Positions 33,370 to 44,321 of a stretch of DNA of 64,000 nucleotides are shown here, piece by piece. This DNA comes from Budorcas taxicolor (Eukaryota; Chordata; Mammalia; Artiodactyla; Bovidae). Location of the stretch: contig NC_068934.1 of NCBI RefSeq assembly GCF_023091745.1, positions 15,764,434 to 15,828,433 on the forward strand. Direction: 5' to 3'. The first letter of the stretch is position 1. Every line of letters starts with the position of its first letter. The translations under genes were made by a program, and so were the position numbers. The notes beneath the pieces are model-generated. The model was not told the origin of the DNA. It ran no database searches and worked only from the letters and a program-made list of their open reading frames with translations.

Positions 33370-33560
33370 TAGATTCACAGAGAATCAAGTCCTGATTCTG
33401 AATGCTTTTGTACTTTGGGCAATTTATTTCACCTCCCTCAATTTCTTCAATTTCCTCCTTTGACAAATGGAGGTAATGATATCTTTTGGAAAGAATTTTT
33501 GTGAGCTTTAGATAAGATAATGTATGTAAACTGCTCCATGTAGTTAGTTGGCAGAAAAAT
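33370..33560 (+). mobile_element. MIR SINE
   Basis: 'tttgggcaatttatttcacc', 'caatttcctcctttgacaaa' and 'tggaggtaatgatatctttt' match the MIR core. Confidence 0.72.
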
Positions 33561-33904
33561 TGTAGCAGTTTGTTATCATCAGGATAGAATTCTTTGTGGG
33601 GAAAAAAAAAAGAACAACAACATGGAAAGGGCTGAGAATGAATTTGCAGTGACCCATTATGGTAAGGAGACTAACTCACATTAAACAACAGTGAGAGGAA
33701 AAAGTCAGGGGATCTCAGCTTACAGTGGGTCATAAAAATCAGAGGTGGAACTTGGTACAGAAGGACCTCTACTATTCTATTATACTAATTCTATGATCTG
33801 GGAAATTTCCTTTCATTAGAAGATATTGGTTGTCACGTGGATACTAGGGGTACGGGTTAGTGGTGAGTTCTGTTCTAGTAGTAATTCTCGATAATAAATT
33901 ATTT

Positions 33905-34080
33905 TAGAACAAGCCTCAACTTTGGAGCCAGAAGATAGGAGTAGGTCTTTATCTAAATCTCTCTCCATGAGACAGTGACCTAACCTTTTGGAATCTTACT
34001 TTTCTTATTCATTAAATGGGGTTAACAACATCTACTGTGCAAGATTGTTGTCAGGATATAGTAAGATGATATAGAGGGCA
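33905..34080 (+). mobile_element. MIR SINE, interrupted by Bov-tA
   Basis: 'tttggagccagaagatagga', 'ttattcattaaatggggtta' and 'caagattgttgtcaggatat' match MIR. It ends where the antisense Bov-tA begins and may resume at 34282 (ggagggccctagtaaaatta). Confidence 0.7.
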
Positions 34081-34084
34081 AGCA

Positions 34085-34281
34085 TGCTAAGTTGTGTCCG
34101 ACTCTTTGTGGCCCCATGGACTGTAGCCCACCAGACTCTTCTATCCCTGGGATTTCCCAGGCAAGAATACTGGAGTGGGTTGTCATTTCCTCCTCCAGAG
34201 GATCTTCCTAACCCAGGGATGAAACCTGCATCTCCTGCCCTGGCAGACAGATCCTTTACCACTGAGCTACCTGGGAAGCCC
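34085..34281 (-). mobile_element. Bov-tA SINE, antisense, full length
   Basis: Inverted tail 'gctaagttgtgtccgactct' through to the inverted head 'tgagctacctgggaagcc'. Confidence 0.92.
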
Positions 34282-34736
34282 CTAATATAAAGGAGGGCCC
34301 TAGTAAAATTATTGACATGAAAGATTCTCTCTAAATATCATTCCACTGATAAATATGACTCCATCCACTGATATAATGCACATTTGATATCATGTTTCAG
34401 AATATGAGGTCTTAGGAGGAGAGCCAAAGTAAATGTTCCTTTATGCTGAAAATAAAAACAGATCCTTGTTACACATAGCAGGCAGAAAACTGTGGTTCTA
34501 ATGAGGAAAAGGAGAGGCTGGCAACCTGTGCCCTATAGGTAATTGTCTGGAGAGAAAGAAAGGGCCTTTTATAAGAAGGATTTAGATGGAAGTAGTAGCA
34601 GATATTATTAGTGTCATCTTACCTTGACAGGACTAGGGATGACCTGGATTTTGAACCCAGATATATCTGACCCCCAGATATCTACCAGAAAACCACAGAG
34701 CTTCCCTCATATTCTCTAAGAACAAAAACATGTCTT
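34282..34736. other. Single-copy DNA with MIR-like traces
   Basis: A weak antisense MIR-like piece lies near 34590-34670. Otherwise nothing is recognised. Confidence 0.4.
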
Positions 34737-35012
34737 GCTGCTGCTGCTGCTGCTGCTAAGTCGCTTCAGTCGTGTCTGACTCTGTGCGACCCCATAGACG
34801 GCAGCCCACCAGGCTCCCCCATCCCTGGGATTCTCCAGGCAAGAACACTGGAGTGGGTTGCCATTTCCTTCTCCAGTGCATGAAAGTGAAAAGAGAAAGT
34901 CGCTCAGTCGTGTCCGACTCTTCACGACCCCATGGACTGCAGCCCACCAGGCTCCTCCGTCCATGGGATTTTCTAAGCAAGAGTACTGGAGTGGGGTGCC
35001 ATCGCCTTCTCC
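34737..35012 (-). mobile_element. BovA2 SINE, antisense, full length
   Basis: Long (CTG)n inverted tail, both monomers, many CpGs. Perfect 12-bp TSD AAAACATGTCTT at 34725-34736 and 35013-35024. One of the youngest-looking SINEs here. Confidence 0.96.
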
Positions 35013-35024
35013 AAAACATGTCTT

Positions 35025-35467
35025 ATGTAAATGTAAATCTTACATAATACCTCCTACAAAAGCTTTACTGACATCCAATGGGAGAATGGATAAACAACTG
35101 GCTGAGTGGCTGGCTGGTTCAATATATGGCAAGAAATGACTAATCACTTCATGTGGAATGTAGGGTTATGCACAGAGTCTATCTGAAAGAAAATAAATTG
35201 CATGGTTCTTGTTAATGAGGAATAATATCAAGTTGGATAACTAGAATGACTTGAGAAAGAACCCATCATGATAAGAATCTGGCAAAGATGGTAGAATCGT
35301 TGATTTGAACATGGTTAATCCTGGAAGGATCCTCAGAAGTGCAGTGGTCCAGTCCTCTTGACTTAGGGATGAAGGTAAGAAAGTGACAGCGCCTTGGTGA
35401 GAACTGCCCAGATAATATGTGACAGCACTATATTTCAAACCTGGTTCTCGTCACAACTGTCCATCTG
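35025..35467. other. Single-copy DNA
   Basis: Possible antisense MIR-like traces at 35315-35460 (gtgacagcgccttggtgaga, caaacctggttctcgtcaca). No gene. Confidence 0.4.
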
Positions 35468-35498
35468 TTGCACTTTTTTTTTTTTTTTGCACTTTTTT
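35468..35498 (-). repeat. Poly(T) flanked by a 12-bp direct repeat
   Basis: TTGCACTTTTTT occurs at 35468-35479 and again at 35487-35498 with only T between. Read on the minus strand, the repeat begins with A6, as L1-endonuclease target duplications do. It may be an insertion of a poly(A) tail alone. Confidence 0.6.
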
Positions 35499-35523
35499 AT
35501 AAAGTCAGTGAATAAAGAAATTT

Positions 35524-35734
35524 GGGCTTCCCAGGTAGCTCAGTAGTAAATAATCGGCCTGCAATACCAGAGAAGTAGGGTCAACCCTTGGGTTGGGAAG
35601 ATCCCCTGGAAAAGGAAACTGCAACCCACTCCAATATTCTTGGCTGGAGAATTCCATGGACAGAGGAGTCTGGTGAGCTACAGCCCATGGGATCACAAAA
35701 GAGTCAGACAAAACTTAGCTACTAAACAAACAAA
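35524..35734 (+). mobile_element. Bov-tA SINE, full length
   Basis: Head 'gggcttcccaggtagctcag', B-box region decayed ('gggtcaacccttgg'), and tail 'ctactaaacaaacaaag'. Confidence 0.92.
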
Positions 35735-35769
35735 GTAAATTATCTTATAAAGTATTACAAACAGGATGA

Positions 35770-35770
35770 T

Positions 35771-35816
<46 letters not shown>

Positions 35817-35829
35817 TGTATATGTATGT
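35770..35829. repeat. (TA)n(TATG)n microsatellite
   Basis: About ten TA units followed by eight or more TATG units, uninterrupted except one TATA near the end. Confidence 0.96.
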
Positions 35830-35883
35830 TTTTCTTCTCTTGCACTTTCCTAAAGAAATAAAGTATTAGTTAAGCAAGGGAAG

Positions 35884-36081
35884 TGTCAGTTGAGTCCAAC
35901 TCTTTGTGACCCCGTGGACTGTAGCTCGCCAGGCTCCTCTGTCCATGGAATTTTGCAGGCAAGAATATGGGATTGAGTTGCCATTTCCTACTCCAGGGGA
36001 TCTTCATGACCCGGGGATTGAACCCATGTCTCTTGCATTGGTAAGCATATTCTCTTTACCACTGTGCCACCTGGAAAGCCG
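35884..36081 (-). mobile_element. Bov-tA SINE, antisense; source of the 12973-13126 copy
   Basis: Full SINE with an 8-bp TSD, AAGGGAAG, at 35876-35883 and 36082-36089. The unique flank 36082-36105 and the SINE head recur inverted at 12973-13126. Since the TSD marks this as the original integration site, the other locus is the derived one, or both come from a duplication of this site. Confidence 0.92.
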
Positions 36082-36105
36082 AAGGGAAGAAGTTTGGGTT
36101 TTCTA

Positions 36106-39100
36106 AAGATGTAGCTCCTTCTGGATGGTGTGTTACATTCCTAGGCAGGATTCAGCCCTATAAGTTGAAGGAGATTGAAGAAATATTCTTGCTTTTTTTA
36201 ATTTATAAAGTCACACTTCTACCCAACCAGAATAGAAATATATATTTATTACATTTAAGCTTTTTCCCTGTTAAAGGGAAAAAGAAGACTAGGATTTATA
36301 AGCATTCTATAGGGATCAGACATAGTCACACTTTCTGAAAGTACATGATTGATTATGAAACATACATGAAAATCCTGAAACACCCAAAATTTATGTGCAT
36401 TGCATTGGAAATATATATATATATAAAAGCAGAGGGTTTACAAATCATGTAATAAAACTGAAATAAAGGGATTTGATTTTGCCAATCTTATTTTGCACTT
36501 GAGATGTAAATGATTTATGTTATAAATCAGAACTCTAACATCCCACCATCATAATAAAGTTTGCAAATCCCAACCCTTAAATTTGACTTACAGCTCTAGT
36601 TAGAAATTCTATCTATCTTTTATAATTTTTTGGTTCTTTCTCAAAATAAAATTGGGTCATGAGGTTTCAACTTATAAGTGAAACAATCCATAAGTAAAGT
36701 GTATTTGTTTCTTTTTCTCCACTTAATGTAACAAAACTATCAGTAGACACAGTTTCTCAGTTAACTGGCATTATCATGGCTATTGTCTCACAAGCATGAG
36801 CCTGGAAATATCTGATATTCTTATACATGTCTTTTGACCCTCTGAACAATGCCATGGATTAGCCTGAAGATCAGGTAACTGGATTTCTGAAAACGTGCAT
36901 TTCTTCCCCAAGTTCACGTAACTAATCTGTAAACGGAAGAAGCTTTGGGCGCTGGGTCAGAATGTCTCCTGGCATCATATTCTCTCAAGGACTTGGGTTA
37001 GAATTCACAAACCTGAATGCTTACTGGGGCCAGGTGAGCCAGGTGCATGATTGAGTGATGCCTGCCAGATGCATATTCTAGAAAGCTCTGACAATGCTCT
37101 ATAACAGCCAACTGTTACCTGTGGTAACAGAAGTTCAGAAGCTCTAGAACAGATATTTCAAGAGGAGACTAGGTTCAGACCTAGTGCTTTATAAGAAAAC
37201 TCCTATTGTCAAGTAACTACTGTTACTTTGGGAGCTTCAATTTTTCTTAAACACTGTGCTGACCATATGATACATCTAAAGACAAGATATGACACAAAAT
37301 CTGGCAGTTTAAGACTTCTGCTACAGATATTACATAATTTAGAATGTCCTCTTCATGTCCAGATATTTTATTTAACTAATTTTTGGCGGGTTTGGGTAGA
37401 GTGATTCTTTTCATCTAGGGAGGGATTTTTCTGTGCTTCTGTTATGTGAAATTAATTCAGCATATGTAATGCAGAAATTAATTTATGACATATCCCAATG
37501 TTCTTCATGCTATTTCCAATGGGATCAATTATTTTTTCTTTTTTTCTATTTTCTCATTCCTACCAAATCTTATTGATGCTTTCATCCATCACTGTGAGTT
37601 TTCTCTGTAGGCAGTATTTCTACCATATACAGTTCTTCTGGGTCAAATCTTATGCTTAAAGCTTACGTGTATATTTTAAGTAAATGCCAGATTCCCTTTA
37701 TGTGAATTATTTTTTTTCTAGTAATATTCTTAATTAATTATTTTATTATTTGATTAAGTCTATCCATTTGTATTTATGTCTTAGCAAACCCCTGAAAACT
37801 TGATGATTAATTCCTCTTGAATAATTCAAACTTGCTTCATCTTCTAAGAATTTTATAAAGGATTTCTGATAATTTTGCATATCTTGTGCTGGACATCCAA
37901 CTAAGTGTGGGTGGTGCGTGTGTGTCTGTGTGATTTATTAGGGGAGGGAGAGCTCAGGTTTGGTGGAAACAATCTTATTTATGTAAGTTTGAACACTCAT
38001 GTATTCTGTTTCATTTTTCTGCCTGAGTTGCTTAATAAAAATGTTCCCAAAGACTTGCTGAATGAAGACACATTGTAAAATAATGCTCACTTAACAAGCC
38101 TGACAAAAATAAAGGGTCTGAAATTCGCAAAGAATATGCCAGAAACTGGTAACTGACTCTGCCCTGTAGTCCATTTCCTCTTCTTCAACTAGGCTATATT
38201 TTGTTTTAAATCCAGTCCATCTTGTGCATCAGTGTTATTGAAACATTGTCTGTAATAACTATATCAGCTTTCTGAGATAATACCTAGCTGACTTAGCACT
38301 AATTCCCTGTCAAGTCCTCTTAAGCCTGTATGTTTAACCTTTTTCCTTTGAATTTTAGAAAGTTTTGTGTCTATATATGACTGTATTAATTGAAAGAAAG
38401 AGTTATATTTCTTGGAATGTATTTAATGCTTATTTTTTTGAAGAAAAAAATGGGACTTTTAAAAGGAGTTTGAATCCTATGACAGCCTAGGGAAATAATC
38501 AAAATTTAATACCACAGGCTTCATCCTTGTTCTGTGGGGAAAACAAAATTTGATGCTGTATCTGAAAATCAAGCCAATTTAAACTGAGTGTGTCCAGGGT
38601 TGCTCTCCTTTATTTTCCCTCCAATCACGCCAGTACTGTGCTCCCAGCCTTCATGGGGCTGATACATTATTTCACAGTACTCAGTTTGATGTTTTGCTAG
38701 GGTTTGGCAGGTCTTCCAAAAGAGCATGGCCAGTCTCCCTTATTTCATAGAAAAAAAAATGGCCTAAGGGGCAGAGACTATCTACTGTTGTCTCCTGCAT
38801 CCCATACAGAGCATCCCGTCATCATCATCACCATCATCACCATCATCATAGTACCAATAATAGCTCCCACCCAGAATCTCCAGTATCCTGGGAAAAGTGG
38901 GAACAATGTATTTATATTTTCTCAGGCCCTACAAACTACTCTTCATGGAAGGCAGAATCTCCCTTCTTTTCCACAGTGCTAACTTAAAATCTCAGAGTCT
39001 AAATACTTGCCTAAGGTCTTCTAACTCCATGACCCTGCTCTCTTCCTAGCATGATCCCTGAATAAAATGAAGCTGTTTTTTACTTGATCCTGGGGTAATT

Positions 39101-39222
39101 CATTTTCCTCTAGGTGGCGTAGGGGAGATTTTTCTACTTTTCTCACATTTTAGTTTTGGGATATCAAATTTTGAACTTAGGTGCAGCTTGAAAAAATATA
39201 AATAGAGAGATGGTAGATTTGA
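36106..39222. other. Longest repeat-poor stretch; no gene
   Basis: About 3.1 kb of AT-rich single-copy sequence with no young element. Short (AT)n at 36412-36425 and a (GT)-rich piece near 37915. Weak MIR-like traces at 36880-36960 and 38945-39030. No open frame of note and no RNA gene recognised. Confidence 0.45.
38819..38850. repeat. (ATC)n simple repeat
   Basis: Run of ATC/ACC trinucleotides in front of a MIR-like sequence. Confidence 0.9.
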
Positions 39223-39802
39223 TGTTGTTCAGTCATCCAGTCATGTCCAACTCTTTGCAGTCCCACGGACTGCAGCATGCCAGGGTCCCTGACCCTCACC
39301 ATCTCCTGAAGTTTGCCCAAGTTCATGTTCATTGCACTGGAGATGCCGTCCACCCATCTCATCCTCTAATGCCCTCTCCTCCTTCTGCCCTCAATCTTTC
39401 CCAGTGTCAGGGACTTTTCCAATGAGTTGTCTGTTCCCATCGGATGACCGAAATACTGAAGCTTCAGCTTCAGCATCAGTCCTTCCAGTGAATATTCAGG
39501 ATTGATCTCCCTTAAGATTGACTGGTTTGATCTCCTTGGTGTCCAAGAGATTTTCAGGAATCCTCTACAGTACCACAGTTTGCAGGTATCAAGTTTTTGG
39601 TGTTCTGCCTTCTTTAAGGTCCAGCTCTCTCAACTGCACATGACCACTGGGAAGACCATAGCCTTAACTATATGGACCTTTGTCGGCAGAATAATGTCTC
39701 TGCTTTGCAACACACTGTCTAGGTTTGTCATTGCTTTCCTGCCAAGAAGCAATCGTCTTCTGATTTCATGGCTGCAGTCACTGTCTGCAGGGATTTTGGA
39801 GA
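39223..39802 (-). mobile_element. BovB LINE 3' fragment, old copy
   Basis: Same C-terminal region as the other minus-strand copies, but more diverged (for example 'tcagggacttttccaatgag', 'cccatcggatgaccgaaata'). It reaches the 'gtctgcagggattttggaga' point. A GATA-rich tract (39801-39857) follows. No clean TSD. Confidence 0.9.
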
Positions 39803-40009
39803 CAGATAGAAAGCTAGATAGGTAGGTGCTAGTAGATATAGATACAGATACAGATTTAGTTTTGCACTTGTCCTGAAGAAATTTTACTTTTTGGAGAGGA
39901 AAAGGCACTATTTGAATTTTTTTTTTTTTTAATGTACCTGGTCCTTTGATGTGCTCTGGAGGCACCTGGACATTTAGTGTGTAAAGTAAACTAACCCAGT
40001 TAACATTCA

Positions 40010-40245
40010 CAGAGCAATCAGCAACCTGTCAGCCACTGTTTCAAGTGCTTTATATTCATTCACAAGCTATCACATCCTCACAATAACCCTACAAAGTAGT
40101 TACTCTAGTTACCCTCCTTTACAGATGGGGAAACTGAGGCATAGAGAATTTAAACAGTTTCTTGTTGAAGGCGGTACAGCTGGGAATTGAACCTAGAGCC
40201 TCCGACCACATAGCCTGGGTTGTTAAACACTATATTGTATCTCCT
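40010..40245 (-). mobile_element. MIR SINE, antisense, nearly complete
   Basis: 'caagtgctttatattcattc', 'ttacagatggggaaactgag' and 'gtacagctgggaattgaacc' reproduce MIR from its 3' half to its tRNA-like head. Confidence 0.85.
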
Positions 40246-41509
40246 GAATATTATGGTTTCTACCCTCAGAGATCTCATGCACTATGAAGGAAGACAGATG
40301 TACAAAAAAAAATAAATATTATGTCCTGCCACATGTGTATTAATATTGATTTACACAGAGCACTAAGGAATAAGAAAGAAACTCCTAATAGAACCTGGCC
40401 GATATTTAGTGTGGTGAACAAGAGAGAGGAGTCAGTCAAAGCGGGTTTCTAAGAGAAGACCTTAAAATAGGAGGGGAAAAAAAGAGGGATAAGCTCTCTA
40501 GGCCAAGGGATCCATGGTGTGAAAAACTTTTTTTTTTGATTTTAACTTTAGAGGTTCACATTATCTAGTATTCATTTGTTTTATTGTTGACCATACCTTG
40601 TATTTGAGTTGTGCTTCATACCTGCCCCCTCTCTTGTTCAGGTAGGCAAGGCAGAAAACAAAGATTTTACTTCTTTGTAAATAAACAAGATGCTGAAATT
40701 ATATTAGAAGTGGTCCTGCTATTGCTCTCATAGGTATAGTGGCAGAGCCAGGATTCTGAGATCCCAATTCTATGATCATTCCATCAGACTTTATCTTCTT
40801 CCAAGTCAAGCTCTACATTACCAAGTCCTTAATTTTTTGTATAAATAACAGTGATGATTACTAATTGCTGAATGCTTATAAAAGAGAAGAGATAGTGTTA
40901 AGCCCTTAATATGCATGATTAAAAAAAATAGAAATCTCTGTGTTTATAAAGATTTATAAAGTCTGATTTTATATGGAAGAAAAGTGAAGCTTGGGGGGGT
41001 TTACATAATTTTCCTAAAAACATTGTTATATAGGAATTAACAAAGTAATGAACAAAGTCAACACTTCAGTTAGCAAACAGTTGCATTTAGTGGCCAAATC
41101 CAAATCAGCATTAAGATGTTTGTGCTAATACATAGTCATTAGTAATATTTGGCCTTGACTATCTCACTTGGCAGTTCTGTAATATTTTTCCTGTTTTAGA
41201 AATCTGCATTTTGCCTCAGTTCCTGGATCCATCACAAAGAAACCCTCAATTTTACATCTTTTCCAGTGTACCATCACTGATTTTCATAACTGACTTTGAG
41301 ATCAAAGATTCATTATAGGATAATACTTTTGACAAGTATTCTATTTTCTGATTTCTGTTTCACTCTAGGAGCAATATATGGGCAACATATTGGGTGGTAG
41401 TAAGAAAAGGGACCGGGTGTTATTCCATCAACCAAACTTTTTAAATAAGTAACCTACCCTTCTTGGAACCAGAATACAAAACTTAACTGTTACTGAGTGC
41501 AAATCATGT
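40246..41509. other. AT-rich DNA, nothing firm
   Basis: A decayed antisense MIR is possible at 40855-41060. The remainder has no recognisable feature. Confidence 0.45.
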
Positions 41510-41645
41510 TCCATGAATTCATTCTGTCTTCAGCACACCAGATGAAGCCAAGTATTATCATTTCTGATTCACAGAAGAGGAAAGTGAGGCTGAGAGCAGC
41601 TAAAAAAAGTTTTGCAATGTGGCATGATTTGAGGTAGAGGCAGGG
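41510..41645 (-). mobile_element. MIR SINE, antisense
   Basis: 'attcacagaagaggaaagtg' and 'aggctgagagcagctaaaaa' are the inverse of the MIR core. Confidence 0.65.
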
Positions 41646-41676
41646 TAGAAAGAGAAGTTTTCTCATTTACACCTTA

Positions 41677-41897
41677 CTCTGTGTGTGTGTTAGTTGCTCA
41701 GTTGTGTCCACCTCTTTGAGAACCATGGACTGTAGCCCACCAGGCCTCAGGCTCCTCTGTCCATGGAATCTTCCAGGCAAGAATACTAGTGTGAGTTGCC
41801 ATTCCCTTCTCCAGGGGATCTTCTGAACCCAGGGATTGAACCCTGGTCTCCCACATTGCAGGCAGATCCCTTACCATCTGAGCCACCAAGGCAGTCC
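41677..41897 (-). mobile_element. Bov-tA SINE, antisense, full length
   Basis: Begins with (GT)n, the inverted CA tail. Perfect 10-bp TSD TTACACCTTA at 41667-41676 and 41898-41907. A small duplication, 'ccaggcctcaggctcc', sits inside the body. Confidence 0.95.
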
Positions 41898-41907
41898 TTA
41901 CACCTTA

Positions 41908-42466
41908 CGACTCACTTCTATCATGCACTTTATCACATTCCCACCATTGTCATTTTCTTTCCCATCCCATCATTGGAATATTCTTGATACCTTTGTTCTC
42001 TTCATTGTTGGAGTTTGATTTTTCAGAAGCTAATTATCTAATTTTAGAATATTTTTTAAATGATGGGGACTTCCCCCTCCCCATCCCCAAGTTGCTATAA
42101 TCAATTCTTTAGCAATTAAAGGCCAGTCAAGAGGCCTGGATACTACTGTGAGTTTAGATGTGTCGTCTACATCATAGTACCTGGTTTCTCTCAGTCTCAG
42201 TCCCCTCATCTATAAAATAGAAGGTGTAGGCTGCATCTGTGTATCCTGGGTATACACTGAGTCACCTAGTCACCATTGTTAGTTTATGAGATTGTACATA
42301 GCATGATTATTACATCTTGAAAGTTCCATGTCAGTTCAAGATTTGTATTAAGATATTTGTGCATAACACTGCATAGTCCTTTGAATTTTCTTTAAAATAA
42401 TGTAGCAACACAAGCTGTGTAGTAATGATAGCTTAAACAAGGCTGGTAAAATTTCAACAACTGGTA
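41908..42466. other. Single-copy DNA with a MIR piece
   Basis: A sense MIR-like piece lies at 42130-42230 (ctcagtcccctcatctataa). Otherwise unrecognised. Confidence 0.45.
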
Positions 42467-42477
42467 AATGAAGTGAT

Positions 42478-42687
42478 TGTTGGTTGGTTGGTTGAGTTGC
42501 TAAGTCGTATCTGACTCTTGCAATCCCATGGACTGTAGCCCGCCAGTCTCCTCTGTCCGTGGGATTTTCCAGACCGGAATACTGGAGTGGATTGCCTTTT
42601 CCTTCTCCGGGGGATCTTCCCGACCTAATGATGGAACCCAGGTCTGCTGCACTGTAGGCAGATTCTTTACTGACTGAGCCACCAGGG
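42478..42687 (-). mobile_element. Bov-tA SINE, antisense, full length
   Basis: Starts with a short (GGTT)n and the inverted tail. Perfect 11-bp TSD AATGAAGTGAT at 42467-42477 and 42688-42698. Confidence 0.95.
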
Positions 42688-42764
42688 AATGAAGTGATAC
42701 ATTATATAATTATCTCAACTTCTGGTATATGGCTGAAAAGTTCATGTAAAAAGTTAAAAAATCT

Positions 42765-43050
42765 TACTGAAGCATCTATTGGATTACACCTTAGCCTTAC
42801 CCTCAGAGATTCTAATTCAGTTCTTGTAGGGTGGGGTTTGCTGGATGGCATCACTTATTCGATGGACATGAGTCTGGGTGAACTCCGGGAGTTGGTGATG
42901 GACAGGGAGGCCTGGCGTGCTGCGATTCATGGGGTTGCAAAGAGTCGGACACGACTGAGTGACTGACTGAACTGAACTGAACTGATGATGTTTCAAAAGT
43001 TACCCAGGTGTTTCTAGGTACTCAAGTTTGAAAATTGCCTAGAACTCTAG
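42765..43050. mobile_element. MER20-like hAT remnant, split by BovB
   Basis: 'cttaccctcagagattctaa', 'ttcagttcttgtagggtggg' before the BovB, and 'acccaggtgtttctaggtac' with 'tcaagtttgaaaattgccta' after it, follow the MER20-type order. Confidence 0.55.
42840..42984 (+). mobile_element. BovB LINE 3' end, sense, young
   Basis: Only the last 145 bp of BovB, yet it still encodes the native C-terminus without interruption (MDMSLGELRELVMDREAW ... KSRTRLSD, stop) and ends in four ACTGA-type units. CpGs are largely intact. Confidence 0.93.
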
Positions 43051-43637
43051 ATAATTTCTAAAGTTCCTTCTATGCCTAACATCATCTGATTATATTTATT
43101 CCAATATCTTCAGAAAGAGATATTCTATCCTAGTTTGGCTTTGTTCTTTGGCATGGTAAGCGTTGCACACTTGAAAGAGATAGCTTTGAATCCAGCACTG
43201 TCTCTGCCAAGCTTATCATGAAGGACACACAGCACCTTCTTAACCTCCAGATTCCTTATCCATGAAAAAAAAAAAAAAAAAAAGATAGACTCAATCAAAC
43301 TACAGTCACATAATAGAGCTCTAGCCCCAGGGGAAGATTAGAGAAGGTGGCTGGAACCTCTGGCCAAACTCAATTACAGGTGAGATGCATCCGCCCTTGA
43401 GGTCCTTTGTCCAGGCTTGAAAAAGAAAGACATATAGACATTAGGCTTTCCATCTCTCCTCTCTCTCCATGAAATGACCTGCATAGTCTTACTAGGATGG
43501 TACTCTTGGATGACCTTGTTTATAAACACATCTTTTCACTCACTCACTCATCTCATATTTACACAACTTCCTTTGAGCTACTACTGTAAGTTAGGTTTTT
43601 GTCAATTTGTGTAGAAGGGAAAAAAAAAAAAATACTA
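43051..43637. other. Single-copy DNA with an A-run
   Basis: A sense MIR-like piece at 43175-43265 runs into an A20-type tract (43264-43283). A second A-run (43620-43632) precedes the next SINE. Confidence 0.45.
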
Positions 43638-43838
43638 AGGATCCCTGGTGGTTCAGCGGTAAAGAATCTTCCTGCAATGCAGGAGACATGGGTTTGATCC
43701 TCAGGAAGAGACCCTAGAGAAGGAAATGGCAACCCACTCCAGTATTCTTGGCTGGGACAGAGGAGAATGGCAGACTGTGGTCCATGGGTCACAAAAGAAT
43801 CAGATATGACTTAGCAACTAAACAACAGCAGCAGCAAC
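43638..43838 (+). mobile_element. Bov-tA SINE with (CAG)n-type tail
   Basis: Head 'ggatccctggtggttcagcg' through to the 'aacaacagcagcagcaac' tail. A segment of the body is deleted at 'ggctgggacagagg'. A possible imperfect 8-bp TSD (atactaag/atattaag) flanks it. Confidence 0.9.
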
Positions 43839-44032
43839 ATATTAAGTACCCTGGGTTAAACACTATGCATACATATACCATAGTTTTAAAAATCAACAAA
43901 AATGTAATAAAATGCCATAGCTATATCTAGTATTCAAATGGAAACCAAAGATTGGAGAGCTTGGATGATTTTTTAAAGTAACAAGAGCAGCTAAGGGGAA
44001 AGCCAAGAATGAAGAATGAACCAAGCACGTGA

Positions 44033-44192
44033 GCTAAGCTGCTTCAGTCATGTCTGACTCTTTGTGACCCTGTGGACCGTGGCCTATCAGGCTCCTCTGT
44101 CCATGGAGATTCTCCAGGCAAGAATACTGGAATGGGTTGCCATGGCCTCCTCCAGGGAATCTTCCCAACCCAGGGATTGAATTCATATCTCC
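44033..44192 (-). mobile_element. Bov-tA SINE, antisense, head missing
   Basis: Inverted tail and body to 'cccagggattgaattcat'. A 7-bp direct repeat CACGTGA at 44026-44032 and 44193-44199 is a likely TSD. Confidence 0.85.
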
Positions 44193-44221
44193 CACGTGAA
44201 GTTTAGACTTCAGTTCCATGT

Positions 44222-44321
44222 TGGGCTTCCCACGCGGTGCTAGTGGTAAGGAATCTGCCTGCCAGTGCACAAGACATAAGAGATGTGAGTTCAGTCGCTG
44301 GGTTGGGAAGATTTCCTGGAG
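44222..44321 (+). mobile_element. Bov-tA SINE head fragment
   Basis: Head and B-box region only (gggcttcccacgcggtgcta ... gggttgggaagatttcctgg). It breaks into a G-rich low-complexity run. Confidence 0.85.

Noticed and set aside
39101..39125. CTCF-like word near 39.1 kb (cctctaggtggcgta)
   Set aside because: Only 12 of 15 positions fit, and two mismatches are in the core end.
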